From Leptolyngbya sp. PCC 7375 (GTDB taxonomy: Bacteria > Cyanobacteriota > Cyanobacteriia > Phormidesmidales > Phormidesmidaceae), in NCBI RefSeq assembly GCF_000316115.1, contig NZ_JH993797.1, forward strand, positions 2,652,486-2,716,485: 64,000 nucleotides of DNA. The letters are read 5' to 3'. Shown here in pieces: positions 1-8,595 of this stretch. The position numbers and the translations under genes are program-made. Position 1 is the first letter of the stretch. Each line of letters begins with the position of its first letter. The notes under the pieces were generated by a model that did no database searches, was not told the DNA's origin, and saw only the letters and a list, made by a program, of their open reading frames with translations.

Positions 1-1970
1 TCTGTCTTATCCTTTTCAGGAGTCTCGGGTTCATCAGCTTCACCCTGGTTAGCCAAGAGCGGCAGGCTCACGGTAACTGCCGTACCTTGAGACACCCCCT
101 CACTGTAGAGGCTAATGCTGCCCCCCATCAGTTTCATAAAGTTCTTCGAAATCGCCAAGCCTAACCCTGTCCCCTCATAGCTGCGGGTGTGACTACCGTC
201 CACCATTACAAAAGGATGGAAAAGCTTTTGCTGATCCTTGGGATCAATGCCAATTCCAGTATCCTGAATAGTCACGCTCACGCGAGGTGCAGGCACTGGT
301 GCAGAATCGTCATCTGGAGCATCAACCGATTGCACTATATCAATCTTGGCCGTAATACTGCCGCTGTGGGTAAATTTAATGGCGTTGTAAACGATATTCA
401 GGAACACCTGCTTGAGCTTATCGCCATCCCCCTTCACCCAGATGGGGTCTGACTTCTCAGGACGATTCAGGGTCAAGCCCTTTTGCTGAATCTGTAGAAC
501 CTGCATATCCAGAACATCCTGAACGATGCCACCCAAGTCCAGAGTATCTAGATCAAGACTGACGGTGCCCGATTCAATTTTGGCAATGTCCAAAATGTCG
601 TTGATAATTTTCAGCAAATGAATGGCTGCATTATCCGCCCGTTCTAGAAATTCCAGTTCCTCTTCGCGATCATCACAGGAGCCATCGCGCACCAGACGGA
701 CACAGCCAATAATGGCATTCAGTGGTGTGCGCAATTCATGGGATGTATTCGCCAAAAACTCATTCTTAAGCTGATTGGCCATCTGGGCATTTTCCCAAGC
801 CTGGCGTAACTCCTGGGCTCCTCCTTCCAGACGACGCAGCATGCGTTCTAGAACTTGCCCCAAATAATCAAGTTCCCAAATACTTCGGTTCTTGGGCGCA
901 GCCTTGACCTCAGAGGAAAGGTCCTGGACTTGCTGAGTATAGTGAATCAATCGCTCCACCGGCAATGACAGACTACGGGCCACATAAAGCGCTAACAGAG
1001 CATTGGCAGCTAGCAATCCCAGGGTCAGCAAAAATAGAATCATCCGGATTTCCCACAGCGCGTGGAGGGCTTGATCAAGCGGCGTTACCGCTAACACATT
1101 CCACGTCTGAATCTGACCAGTAGACACCGGCAGTTTGGCACCGCTGTAGCCCGCTAGCCACTCGTCGCCACTTTCCAGCAAACTAAACAGGTGCAGGGTG
1201 TCCGAATTCCCTACTCGAATACTGCTGATGATGCTAACAAACCGATCAGCACCATGGAGGTCATCGACCGATAAACCGACTAGGTTTGGATTGGGGTGGG
1301 TAACGACAATGCCATTGGGATCGATAATGACCGTTTTACCTACCAGAGAACGGGGATTGGTGTCTTCTAGCTGCGTAAATCCAAACTGAGCTGATAGGGT
1401 ATAGCGCAACTGCCCTTCGGGGCTATAAATAGGTGTGGCGACAATCAAATCAAGCAGGGAAGAGTGCATCCCTTGCTCTTCGTTTTCCACTTCAAGGACA
1501 GTTTCTGAAACCGTCCGATTAGGGCTATCAAGGTCCACTAAATAGAAGTCTGACTTTCCCGTGGATTCCTGTTGCCAAGGCAGCTGTAACGGTGTAGGCA
1601 AGAGGGAAGACTCACAGGTACTTAACACGACATTACCGGTGCCAGCATCAGTCAGCTCTAAGCACCCAACCGTGTGGGAAGCTATTTCGGTATACTGCCT
1701 CAGGGCTCTAGAGACTTCAGGGGTCTCTCCAGCTCTCAAAGCTTGGCTATCAGCGAGCAACATCAGCTCTGATTCTACTGCTCGTATGCTGTCCCTGAGA
1801 CCACTTGCCTTGTTAATAGCACTGCTGGTCAAGTTTTGGCGGGCCGTGTCCAATAGGCTTGAACGCGCCTTACGCAAGGTAATCGCCTGACCAATGAGCA
1901 GTACAGGCGTACTCAATAGCAAGATACGCAGTATCAGTAACCGGCGAAATGAAAGAGGACGCTTAGCCAT
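1..1970 (-). CDS. Membrane sensor histidine kinase (3' end beyond window)
   Basis: Reads from an ATG at 1970 with no stop before the window edge, giving at least 656 residues. An N-terminal membrane segment (about residues 10-30) and a second one near 310-330 (MILFLLTLGLLAANALLALY) bracket a large extracytoplasmic sensor that looks Cache-like. A linker then leads to a HisKA dimerisation domain with the phospho-acceptor His near residue 409 (SHELRTPLNAIIG) and a HATPase domain with N box (YNAIKFT, about 529), G1 (DTGIGI, about 571) and G2 (GTGLGLAISK, about 603). It should autophosphorylate in response to an external signal and pass phosphate to an Asp on a response regulator. The acidic tail continues past the window, so a fused receiver domain cannot be excluded. 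The stimulus is unknown. Confidence 0.9.
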   Translation of the reverse strand, partial: MAKRPLSFRRLLILRILLLSTPVLLIGQAITLRKARSSLLDTARQNLTSSAINKASGLRDSIRAVESELMLLADSQALRAGETPEVSRALRQYTEIASHTVGCLELTDAGTGNVVLSTCESSLLPTPLQLPWQQESTGKSDFYLVDLDSPNRTVSETVLEVENEEQGMHSSLLDLIVATPIYSPEGQLRYTLSAQFGFTQLEDTNPRSLVGKTVIIDPNGIVVTHPNPNLVGLSVDDLHGADRFVSIISSIRVGNSDTLHLFSLLESGDEWLAGYSGAKLPVSTGQIQTWNVLAVTPLDQALHALWEIRMILFLLTLGLLAANALLALYVARSLSLPVERLIHYTQQVQDLSSEVKAAPKNRSIWELDYLGQVLERMLRRLEGGAQELRQAWENAQMANQLKNEFLANTSHELRTPLNAIIGCVRLVRDGSCDDREEELEFLERADNAAIHLLKIINDILDIAKIESGTVSLDLDTLDLGGIVQDVLDMQVLQIQQKGLTLNRPEKSDPIWVKGDGDKLKQVFLNIVYNAIKFTHSGSITAKIDIVQSVDAPDDDSAPVPAPRVSVTIQDTGIGIDPKDQQKLFHPFVMVDGSHTRSYEGTGLGLAISKNFMKLMGGSISLYSEGVSQGTAVTVSLPLLANQGEADEPETPEKDKT

Positions 1971-2466
1971 AAACCGCTAACAACTTATAGGATCGTCGCT
2001 GACTTCAACAAGGAAACGTAGATAAGACATGGAGTCAAAGTCGTAGATAACAACAAAAGAAAACGCTTGCCATCTTGGTCTGCCGCAGTCTAGCCAAAAT
2101 GGTCCGCAGACGTCACCATCTCATTTACTTCGATGTTATATCCACTGGTAAACCACAATGAACCAATATCAGTTTTAGCAACGACCGTACCCATGACCAT
2201 CGTGTTATTACTGATACCGGTACTAACACCCACTTAGTTTATCGACTGGTCTTGTCTAGCTACCGGCTAGCAAGCCAAAAGTTGAAGTAGCACTCACATA
2301 GATGAAGCCTTATCAAAGGTAGCTTAATCCCTTGAAATTGAATATTGTCAGGCATCAGACAGGTCAGTGTTGATGCTTCAATCCGTCAATCTATCGGTCA
2401 TGTTCGCTATCTTCAGCCTCTCACAAATTGCTTCACACCGAGAAGCCATAACCGCTTGTTGAATAA
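1971..2466. other. Intergenic region between divergent genes
   Basis: A 496-base stretch between the divergently transcribed histidine kinase and RibD-like gene. It must hold both promoters. I see no open frame of note, no tRNA-like fold and no strong terminator. A short imperfect inverted repeat built on GCTAGC lies near 2255-2275. No promoter can be named with confidence. Confidence 0.5.
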
Positions 2467-3186
2467 ATGCCGCCGTTAAACCTACAGCCCTACGCCAAAA
2501 CATCCAATCGTCCCTACATCACTACTGTTTTGGCCATGAGTGCCGATGGCAAGATCAGTAATCCTCAGCGCAGTGCTGCTCGTTTTCCATCAGCCGCCGA
2601 CCAGCACCATTTAGAAAAGCGATTAGCGATCGCAGATGCCACTCTATTCGGCGCTAGCACCTTACGGGCCTACGGCACAACGGCCCTGATCAAAGACGCA
2701 AAACTCCTGGAAAAACGGCGTCAAAACACTCAACACCCCCAACCCATCCACATCGTCTGCTCCAGCTCAGGCCAATTAGACCCGACTGCTAAGTTCTTTA
2801 CTCAGCCAATCCCTCGTTGGTTGTTAACAACCAGCCATGGTGCGGCCAACTGGCAAGACACAGATCATTTTGAACGGCTATGGATCGCCCCTACTGCCCC
2901 CACAGGCCAAGACTTCGCTTGGGAACAAATCCTGACCAAACTCAAGACCTTAAATATTCACCAACTAATTATCATGGGCGGCGGTCAACTCGTGGCTGCC
3001 CTGATGGCCGCTGACTTGATTGACGAACTCTGGCTCACCATTTGCCCCTTAATCATCGGCGGAGACAAGTCCCCCACCCCCTGCGACGGAGATGGATTTT
3101 CCCTAGACAATGCCCCAAGATTCACCCTGATATCGAATCAAACCGTTGGGAATGAAGTGTTTTTAAACTATAAACGCCAACGCTAA
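2467..3186 (+). CDS. RibD C-terminal domain (pyrimidine reductase-like) protein
   Basis: A 239-residue protein with the fold signature of the RibD C-terminal / dihydrofolate reductase-like domain: ITTVLAMSADGKIS near the N-terminus, an internal FGASTLRAYG segment, then MGGGQLVAALMAADLIDELWLTICPLIIGG in the second half, here described only by its key glycines and the DEL motif. In riboflavin synthesis this domain reduces the ribosyl side chain of a pyrimidine intermediate with NADPH. No deaminase domain is fused, so it could be a stand-alone reductase of that pathway or a paralogue with another substrate. The ATG at 2467 has no strong ribosome binding site. The gene stands alone and is divergent from the kinase. 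Confidence 0.8.
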   Translation: MPPLNLQPYAKTSNRPYITTVLAMSADGKISNPQRSAARFPSAADQHHLEKRLAIADATLFGASTLRAYGTTALIKDAKLLEKRRQNTQHPQPIHIVCSSSGQLDPTAKFFTQPIPRWLLTTSHGAANWQDTDHFERLWIAPTAPTGQDFAWEQILTKLKTLNIHQLIIMGGGQLVAALMAADLIDELWLTICPLIIGGDKSPTPCDGDGFSLDNAPRFTLISNQTVGNEVFLNYKRQR

Positions 3187-3375
3187 GAATATTGAGTTTT
3201 GAGCTGACGTAGTTTGCCTGGTTTGAACTTTCCAATCAGCAACTAACTAAGCATCAAGAACCAGGAACCAAGAACTTACAAAACCCAAAACTTACCCTAC
3301 ACCGACTTTGCCTCATTCCCATTCCCCATCTGCCGCGCTACATTACCGTAGTGGATCAATACGCTATGCCAAGTA

Positions 3376-4566
3376 ATGGGGAAAACCATCAATCAGCCGT
3401 TGACCGACTATACGCTGCGTTGGGTCAATCGTATGGCAGACTTACCCGCAGCCGATTGGGATAGCATGGCACAATCGATCAAGACCCCTTTCTTCGAGTG
3501 GTTTTGGCTAAATTCTATGGAGGTCTCTGGCAGTACTAAAGCTCAGACCGGTTGGCTGCCCAACCACCTGACAGTGTGGTGCAAAAATAAATTAGTGGCT
3601 GCCGCACCGCTATATCTCAAAGGCCATAGTCGCGGTGAGTTTGTATTTGACCATCAGTGGGCAGATTTAGCAGACCAACTGGGCATTGACTACTACCCTA
3701 AGCTGCTGGGCATGTCTCCATTTACCCCTGTCGAAGGGTATCAGTTTTTAATCGCGGCTGGGGAAGATGAAGCCACACTCATCCAAGTCATGGTGGCAGC
3801 TATCGACCAGTTTTGTGTCCAGAATCAGATTTCAGGCTGCCATTTTCTCTACGCGAACCCTGACTGGCGGGCATCAATGGAAAAGCTGGGCTTTCAAAAA
3901 TGGCTACACCATAGCTATATCTGGAAAAACGAAGGCTACGGCACCTTCGATGATTATCTAGCCCGGTTTAATGCCAACCAACGCCGCAATATTAAGCGAG
4001 AACGCAAGTCTGTCGCCAAGGCTGGACTGCATTTTGAAGTGCATACTGGCAATGGCCTATCTGATACCCTGTGCAACCTGGTGTACGACTTTTACAGTGA
4101 TACCTGTGACAAGTTTGGCTGGTGGGGTAGTAAATATTTAACCCGCAAGTTTTTTCAGCAACTATATCCAGAGTTTTGCGATCGCACCGTTGTATTTGCC
4201 GCCTACAGCGACGACAGCAACGATCCCATTGGCATGTCCTTTTGCCTGACCAAGGGAGAAAAGCTCTACGGACGCTATTGGGGAGCTTTTGAAGAGTACA
4301 ATCACCTGCACTTCAACGCCTGCTATTACGAACCTATCGACTGGGCCATCGCCAACGGCATTAAGCTATTTGACCCTGGTGCTGGAGGACGCCACAAAAA
4401 ACGACGCGGTTTCCCCGCTTCCCCTAACCACAGCCTGCATAAGTTCTATCACCCCACCTTGGCCCAGGTGCTAGACAATTACATCGACCGCATTAATGTC
4501 GCCGAACAGCAGGAAATTGACGACATCAATGCAGACCTCCCCCTCAAGCCATTAAGGACGGAATAA
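3376..4566 (+). CDS. FemAB/GNAT-like acyltransferase (PF04339-type)
   Basis: A 396-residue protein of the family described as peptidogalycan biosynthesis/recognition (GNAT superfamily, FemAB-like). Landmarks are an N-terminal W-D-S-M start, FFEWFWLNSMEVSGS, FVFDHQWADLAD, a central R-F-N-A-N-Q-R-R-N-I-K-R-E-R block, and YGRYWG plus FDPGAGGRHK in the last third. FemAB-like proteins transfer aminoacyl groups to peptidoglycan precursors, but this bacterial branch has no firmly assigned substrate. It is probably cytoplasmic. It is monocistronic, preceded by a 189-base gap with low-complexity AAAACC/TTTTGAG sequence, and followed by DUF4346. Confidence 0.8.
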   Translation: MGKTINQPLTDYTLRWVNRMADLPAADWDSMAQSIKTPFFEWFWLNSMEVSGSTKAQTGWLPNHLTVWCKNKLVAAAPLYLKGHSRGEFVFDHQWADLADQLGIDYYPKLLGMSPFTPVEGYQFLIAAGEDEATLIQVMVAAIDQFCVQNQISGCHFLYANPDWRASMEKLGFQKWLHHSYIWKNEGYGTFDDYLARFNANQRRNIKRERKSVAKAGLHFEVHTGNGLSDTLCNLVYDFYSDTCDKFGWWGSKYLTRKFFQQLYPEFCDRTVVFAAYSDDSNDPIGMSFCLTKGEKLYGRYWGAFEEYNHLHFNACYYEPIDWAIANGIKLFDPGAGGRHKKRRGFPASPNHSLHKFYHPTLAQVLDNYIDRINVAEQQEIDDINADLPLKPLRTE

Positions 4567-4699
4567 AATAGAAGCATTGCTGAGCCTCGGGATGGCTTGA
4601 GGGGGGAGACACCGTCAAATCGCAATAGTGCTAGACCGGTACATCCCCTAAATCAGCACCGTCCTAGGTGAAATCAAGGAATCTGCACGGTAGAATATG

Positions 4700-4723
4700 G
4701 GACCCAAAGGACCCTATGGGTCC
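4700..4723 (+). promoter_or_regulatory. Small hairpin in the leader of the DUF4346 gene
   Basis: GGACCC at 4700-4705 pairs with GGGTCC at 4718-4723 across a 12-base loop, followed by A6. It lies 38 bases before the DUF4346 start codon, so it could be a leader structure or, read on the minus strand, a weak terminator. Function is inference. Confidence 0.3.
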
Positions 4724-4760
4724 AAAAAATGTTCTCACGTTGTGAAACCGTCTCTTTACC

Positions 4761-5168
4761 ATGGCTATAAGTCAAGACACACGCCCATCTGCCGCCACCC
4801 TCAAAACCCTAGACGACAAACTCTCTAAACGGTTTATTGAACTCGATCCTGACGGTTATTTTTTGATCTATCTAGACACTGAGCAAGGGCTGATCTGCGC
4901 CAAGCATTTTACCAATGTTATTAACGACAAGGGCGTAGCCTGCGATCCAGAAACAGGCAAACCTTTATTGGGGAAAAAGACTGAGGCTCCACGCCAGTCT
5001 TCTCGCTTATATCAGGGTCGCACCGCTAAAGAATTGTGCATGAAAATCTTCGAAGACAAAGAAAACCCTTGCCCCATAAGCTATTTAGACCATGCTGCTT
5101 ATCTTGGTCGAGAGTTTGTGCGCGCTGAAATTGCCCTGGTCAATGATGAGCCCTATGTTCAGGACTAA
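4761..5168 (+). CDS. DUF4346 family protein
   Basis: A 135-residue soluble protein recognised as a cyanobacterial DUF4346 member from DPDGYFLIYLD followed by the I-C-A-K-H-F strand and a C-terminal H-A-A-Y-L-G-R-E-F helix. Family function is unknown; related domains also occur fused to other enzymes in cyanobacteria. It uses the ATG at 4761. Its stop overlaps the stop of the convergent glycosyltransferase by four bases, and both genes end inside the same 20-base palindrome (5157-5176). Confidence 0.72.
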   Translation: MAISQDTRPSAATLKTLDDKLSKRFIELDPDGYFLIYLDTEQGLICAKHFTNVINDKGVACDPETGKPLLGKKTEAPRQSSRLYQGRTAKELCMKIFEDKENPCPISYLDHAAYLGREFVRAEIALVNDEPYVQD

Positions 5169-5176
5169 TCCTGAAC
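5157..5176. terminator. Shared palindrome at convergent gene ends
   Basis: Two 8-base arms, GTTCAGGA and TCCTGAAC, flank the central CTAA. The palindrome contains the stop codons of both convergent genes and encodes Val-Gln-Asp-stop on each strand. It would form a hairpin in either transcript. There is no T tract, so termination is an inference. Confidence 0.5.
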
Positions 5177-6187
5177 ACCACTCAATTTTCCACCCACGAT
5201 TTCGCGCACCCGATAAATGGGGCGTTTTTGCGATTCGTGGTAGGTGCGCATCATCAGCTCAGCTAACAGCCCTACGCTCAATAACTGAATTCCTGAAATA
5301 AATAACACCACTGCCAACATCAACAGAGGGCGATTGCCGATCTCAGCATTCAAAATAAACTTTACAAATGCTAGATAAATGCTCAGCCCTAACCCGGCAA
5401 GCACTGAAATGGCTCCAAACGGACCAAATACGTGCATAGGGCGGGTCAAAAAGGTTTTCATAAAGTAAATGGTCAGCAGGTCTAGCATCACTCGAAAGGT
5501 GCGACCCAAACCGTATTTGCTTTGGCCAAACTGACGGGCATGGTGACGTACGGGGACTTCACTGATACGTGCCCCTTCAATGTAAGCTAGGGCTGGCAGA
5601 AACCGATGTAGCTCGCCGTAGAGGTTCATGTCCTTCACGACATCGGCGCTATAGGCTTTCAGTGAACAACCATAGTCATGCAACCTGACACCAGTCACCC
5701 TGGCAATGAGCCAGTTAGCAATTTTGGATGGCAGCAGGCGAGTGACAGCATTATCTTGTCGCTCTTTACGCCAGCCGCTCACCAGGTCATATCCTTCATA
5801 CAACTTATGATAGACCGTAGCGATATCTGCAGGCTCATTTTGCAAGTCTCCGTCCAAAGTAACAATCACCTGTCCCTTGGCGTAGTTAAACCCGGCAGCC
5901 ATGGCTGGAGTCTGGCCATAGTTACGTCGTAGCAAAATCACTCGCAAATCATGACGGTCTTGGGCCAGGGTTTTAAGCAGCTTCGCCGAACCATCCGTTG
6001 AGCCATCATCCACGCAAATCAGCTCATAGGAAACCCCCATGGACCGAACTGCGTCGGTAATTTTTTCCACCAGCAACGGAATACTGTCATATTCGTTATA
6101 AATAGGCACAACGACCGATAACTCATACCGAGTATTAACGGCAGCAATTTGACTGGGGGAGGTCACCATAATGGGGTTTGAATCCAA
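5165..6187 (-). CDS. Family 2 glycosyltransferase with two C-terminal membrane helices
   Basis: A 340-residue polyprenyl-phosphate glycosyltransferase-like protein (DPM1/ArnC/GtrB type). The GT-A domain begins at LSVVVPIYNEYDSIP, followed by CVDDGSTDGS (nucleotide and metal binding) and TLDGDLQNEP (DXD-like). Two long hydrophobic segments near the C-terminus (around residues 235-260 and 280-310) anchor it in the membrane. Family members move a sugar from a nucleotide donor to a lipid phosphate carrier for envelope glycan synthesis; the actual sugar is unknown. The first ATG is at 6187, and a second one at MVTSPSQ is also plausible. Confidence 0.87.
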   Translation of the reverse strand: MDSNPIMVTSPSQIAAVNTRYELSVVVPIYNEYDSIPLLVEKITDAVRSMGVSYELICVDDGSTDGSAKLLKTLAQDRHDLRVILLRRNYGQTPAMAAGFNYAKGQVIVTLDGDLQNEPADIATVYHKLYEGYDLVSGWRKERQDNAVTRLLPSKIANWLIARVTGVRLHDYGCSLKAYSADVVKDMNLYGELHRFLPALAYIEGARISEVPVRHHARQFGQSKYGLGRTFRVMLDLLTIYFMKTFLTRPMHVFGPFGAISVLAGLGLSIYLAFVKFILNAEIGNRPLLMLAVVLFISGIQLLSVGLLAELMMRTYHESQKRPIYRVREIVGGKLSGVQD

Positions 6188-6284
6188 TGGACTTAGGCAG
6201 AGCTAAACAAACACTAACATTCCCCACCACTCATTATTCGGTTTCAGAGGTCAGAATAGACGTGTTTAAGTGCCTCGATAAGCG

Positions 6285-6437
6285 TTAACCATGCTTTAGA
6301 CGCATCACTAACTGTCCATTAGCACCGCCTGCAAAGGTCACTGTTTCGTTAAAGTTGTGCCCGTGCATCACGTTTGCCAATGTGCTGCGCGTCAGGCCTA
6401 ACTGAGTGAATTTATGATGCAGTTTTTGCCTGACAAG
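6285..6437 (-). pseudogene. C-terminal gene remnant
   Basis: A 50-codon open stretch on the minus strand with protein-like composition ending in GGANGQLVMRLKHG and a stop at 6285. It is bounded upstream by an in-frame stop at 6438-6440 and has no proper start or ribosome binding site. I read it as the surviving tail of a decayed gene; family not recognised. Chance openness over this length is possible. Confidence 0.3.
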
Positions 6438-6480
6438 TTATGTTCATTGCGTAGTAACTAAATAATCGACCTTAAGGGTT

Positions 6481-6530
6481 GTCCATCACTTAAAAGTGGT
6501 ATCCATCACTTGAAAGTGGTGTCCATCACT
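6481..6530. repeat. 20-base tandem repeat, 2.5 copies
   Basis: Units at 6481-6500 and 6501-6520 differ at two positions and are followed by a half unit to 6530. Each unit contains CACTT and AAGTG separated by two bases, so every repeat is also a small inverted repeat. It sits about 290 bases upstream of the PTPA-CTERM gene and could be an array of binding sites. Confidence 0.75.
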
Positions 6531-6815
6531 GTATTGTTGTCATCTATCCCACAGCTTTCATCTACTGGTTCATCTCAGCCTGCGCCCTTTTGACTCAGCA
6601 ATAACGTAGCGCTGTGACCTGATTAATGGTATTGGGCTGTCTGTATGCAGTGCTCGTCTGTGCTGATTATCTATTATATTGTGTGAGATCGCGAGTCACG
6701 TCCTTGTTGCGATCGCAAACTCGCCAAATCTCTCTCGCCAAATCGTCTATGAGATCTTGGCAAAGTGGTAAAAGCTGTGGCTTACCTCTACTTTGTTGTT
6801 TTGGAGCTAAGCTCG

Positions 6816-7352
6816 ATGAAAGCTCAATATACTTCTGTGGCACTAGTTGCGGCTGGCATTGCCATACTTTCGACTACAACACCTGCTGCCGCCGCCAACA
6901 TCTTTATTGGTAGCCGCGAATTTTCTGTTTCAACAATTTCTGGTGAGACATATGAAGATGTCTTGCCCACACTAAAAAAACAGCTCTTTTACGGGAACGA
7001 GGCACTCGCCGTAGATCTAGCAACACAACATGCAACTAAAGGTCCCCTGTTCGCACATTTGTTTGGTGAGCGCTTCGTTGGCCTCGATTTCATTGGCATC
7101 AAGTATGATCCTGCCTTTGTTGCCACCATTCCTCCCGAGTTTCGAGACTACGGAAACGAGGTATATCAAGAGGTTGTGTTTGCAGCTGCTTGCGATCGCC
7201 CTGATTTCTACGAATGTATACCCACCCCATTTGACATATCTGATGTTCAGTTTGCCGTACTCAAACAGGTTCCTACACCTGCTCTACTTCCGAGCTTAAT
7301 CGGACTAGGGCTTGCGGCTGTTCGTAAGCGGAAGCAATCCATCGAAGCTTAG
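6816..7352 (+). CDS. Secreted protein with PTPA-CTERM sorting signal
   Basis: A 178-residue exported protein. The start is placed at the ATG at 6816, which gives a clean signal peptide (MKAQYTSVALVAAGIAIL...AAAA) and has TGGAG upstream; the frame extends another 17 codons. The C-terminus has the tripartite sorting signal PTPALLPSLIGLGLAAVRKRK: a PTPA motif, a short hydrophobic helix and a basic tail. This is the cyanobacterial PTPA variant of PEP-CTERM, which directs processing and surface attachment by an exosortase-like enzyme. The central domain is not recognised and has two possible disulphide cysteines (CDRPDFYEC). Confidence 0.8.
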   Translation: MKAQYTSVALVAAGIAILSTTTPAAAANIFIGSREFSVSTISGETYEDVLPTLKKQLFYGNEALAVDLATQHATKGPLFAHLFGERFVGLDFIGIKYDPAFVATIPPEFRDYGNEVYQEVVFAAACDRPDFYECIPTPFDISDVQFAVLKQVPTPALLPSLIGLGLAAVRKRKQSIEA

Positions 7353-7364
7353 GACTATAGCTGG

Positions 7365-7393
7365 TCTAGTGTGCCTATGACAGGCGCACTAGA
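7365..7393 (+). terminator. Stem-loop after the PTPA-CTERM gene
   Basis: Arms at 7365-7375 and 7383-7393 form an 11-base stem with one G-U pair and a 7-base loop, 13 bases after the stop codon. No T tract follows, so it may be a terminator of the weaker kind or an RNA-stabilising hairpin. Confidence 0.45.
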
Positions 7394-7485
7394 CAACAAC
7401 TGAGCGTATTGACCAAATGCCTAACAATCAAAGACGAAGACAATATCCTTATCCGCTAGACCGATGCCAGCGACCGATGCCAGCG

Positions 7486-7755
7486 TTAGAAGACTTTATT
7501 CCACTCGTACACTTCGTACTCGGTCCAAATACCATTAACCCAATAAGGATCATTCTCCACTAGCTGCCGAACTATAGCCTCATCATCAGCTTCATAAGTA
7601 CCGAACACTTTACTGTTGTCGGTTGTTGGGCCCAATGAGGTCAACACGCCCTTTTCTTTTTGTGCTTGCAGTCCAGCGAGATGATCTGCACGATAAGGGG
7701 TGCGTTTCTCCAGAGCATTCTCACAGTAGCTCCCCCACATCACAAACTTGGCCAT
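7486..7755 (-). CDS. YciI family protein
   Basis: An 89-residue protein of the YCII superfamily (ferredoxin-like fold). Visible marks are MAKFVMWGSYCENALEKR, the R-x-x-H-L helix, and VENDPYWVNGIWTEYEV near the end, with the conserved Asp-Pro after the acidic helix. Family members are small dimeric proteins of unclear enzymatic role. The ATG at 7755 is preceded by an AGGAG-like site (minus strand). It lies 60 bases downstream of the CCB gene on the same strand and may be co-transcribed with it. Confidence 0.85.
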   Translation of the reverse strand: MAKFVMWGSYCENALEKRTPYRADHLAGLQAQKEKGVLTSLGPTTDNSKVFGTYEADDEAIVRQLVENDPYWVNGIWTEYEVYEWNKVF

Positions 7756-7814
7756 GGCTCTTTACTCCTGCTATCTGTTCACTAGCACAATAGACAGAAT
7801 ACAAGACCATCGCC

Positions 7815-8480
7815 TCAGGCCTTCACTTCACGAGTAGCCTGCGTATCCAAACTGGCCCCTAGCTTATCGGCAATACCCTCAACCCAGCTTTCATCCTGTT
7901 TAGTGTAGCTGCGAGGCGCATTTGCCCCCAAAACCAATACCCCCTTTTCCCCCATGGGTTGGCAAATTATTCCTTGGGTGTTTTCAGGCAAATAATTGAA
8001 TTCAACCTTACCAGGATAAAGTTTAAGACTCACCAGATAAACCGGCCGTTTTCTAGTCAGCGTGCGCTCCATAATGGGGCCAACTTCAACCTCTTTATTG
8101 GGACCAAGAATACCGCGTCGCATCAATGTCTGACCATCGTAGTAAGCGACCAACGAACGAGTAACCGTATTGGTCAGCAATAGGTGGGAAGCCCAGGCCA
8201 ATTCAGTAGCAACATCTTCAGACAGATCATCTGCTAACTCAAAGCCTTCTTCTCCTTCTAAAATCACAGCTTCTGCTGGTACCGGCTGAATTTGACGCCA
8301 CAGCAACGTTGTCAAAATCAAAATTGCACTTAAAAAGACACCCACCACATCAGCACGCGCTTGGGAGTCAGTCACAACGGGGGTTAACAGCCGATTTAGC
8401 ATAAGCAACGTACCGCCCACACTGCCTACAATCAGCGGTAATCGCCGCAACCACTGGTTATCATCCGCTGCTTTAGCCAT
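7815..8480 (-). CDS. Cofactor assembly of complex C subunit B (CCB2/CCB4 family)
   Basis: A 221-residue membrane protein with two N-terminal hydrophobic segments (RLPLIVGSVGGTLLMLNRLL and DVVGVFLSAILILTTLLW) and a soluble C-terminal domain. It matches the DUF2930/CCB2-CCB4 family. In cyanobacteria and chloroplasts these proteins help attach heme c(i) covalently to cytochrome b6 of the cytochrome b6f complex. The gene supports the oxygenic phototroph assignment. Confidence 0.83.
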   Translation of the reverse strand: MAKAADDNQWLRRLPLIVGSVGGTLLMLNRLLTPVVTDSQARADVVGVFLSAILILTTLLWRQIQPVPAEAVILEGEEGFELADDLSEDVATELAWASHLLLTNTVTRSLVAYYDGQTLMRRGILGPNKEVEVGPIMERTLTRKRPVYLVSLKLYPGKVEFNYLPENTQGIICQPMGEKGVLVLGANAPRSYTKQDESWVEGIADKLGASLDTQATREVKA

Positions 8481-8595
8481 CCCCTGTCTCCCGATTGCCC
8501 ATGGGTATCTTTAAGATAAACCAGTCAATTAACTACTGCCTTTAGTCGATTACTAGTGTATCTTTAGCCAGTAAAACTGCTGATACCCTACTGCT

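Larger units (their letters stand above)
6188..6815. other. Long intergenic region with remnant, tandem repeat and HIP1
   Basis: A 628-base gap. It holds a possible gene remnant (6285-6437), a 20-base tandem repeat (6481-6530), a HIP1 octamer near 6708 and a short direct repeat CTCGCCAAATC near 6720-6742. It must also contain promoters for the glycosyltransferase and the PTPA-CTERM gene. Confidence 0.5.

Noticed and set aside
1971..2466. tRNA or small RNA gene in the first intergenic region
   Set aside because: No cloverleaf or conserved RNA motif could be traced by eye.
6481..6530. Tandem repeat considered as a CRISPR array
   Set aside because: The units are contiguous, with no spacers, and no cas gene is present.
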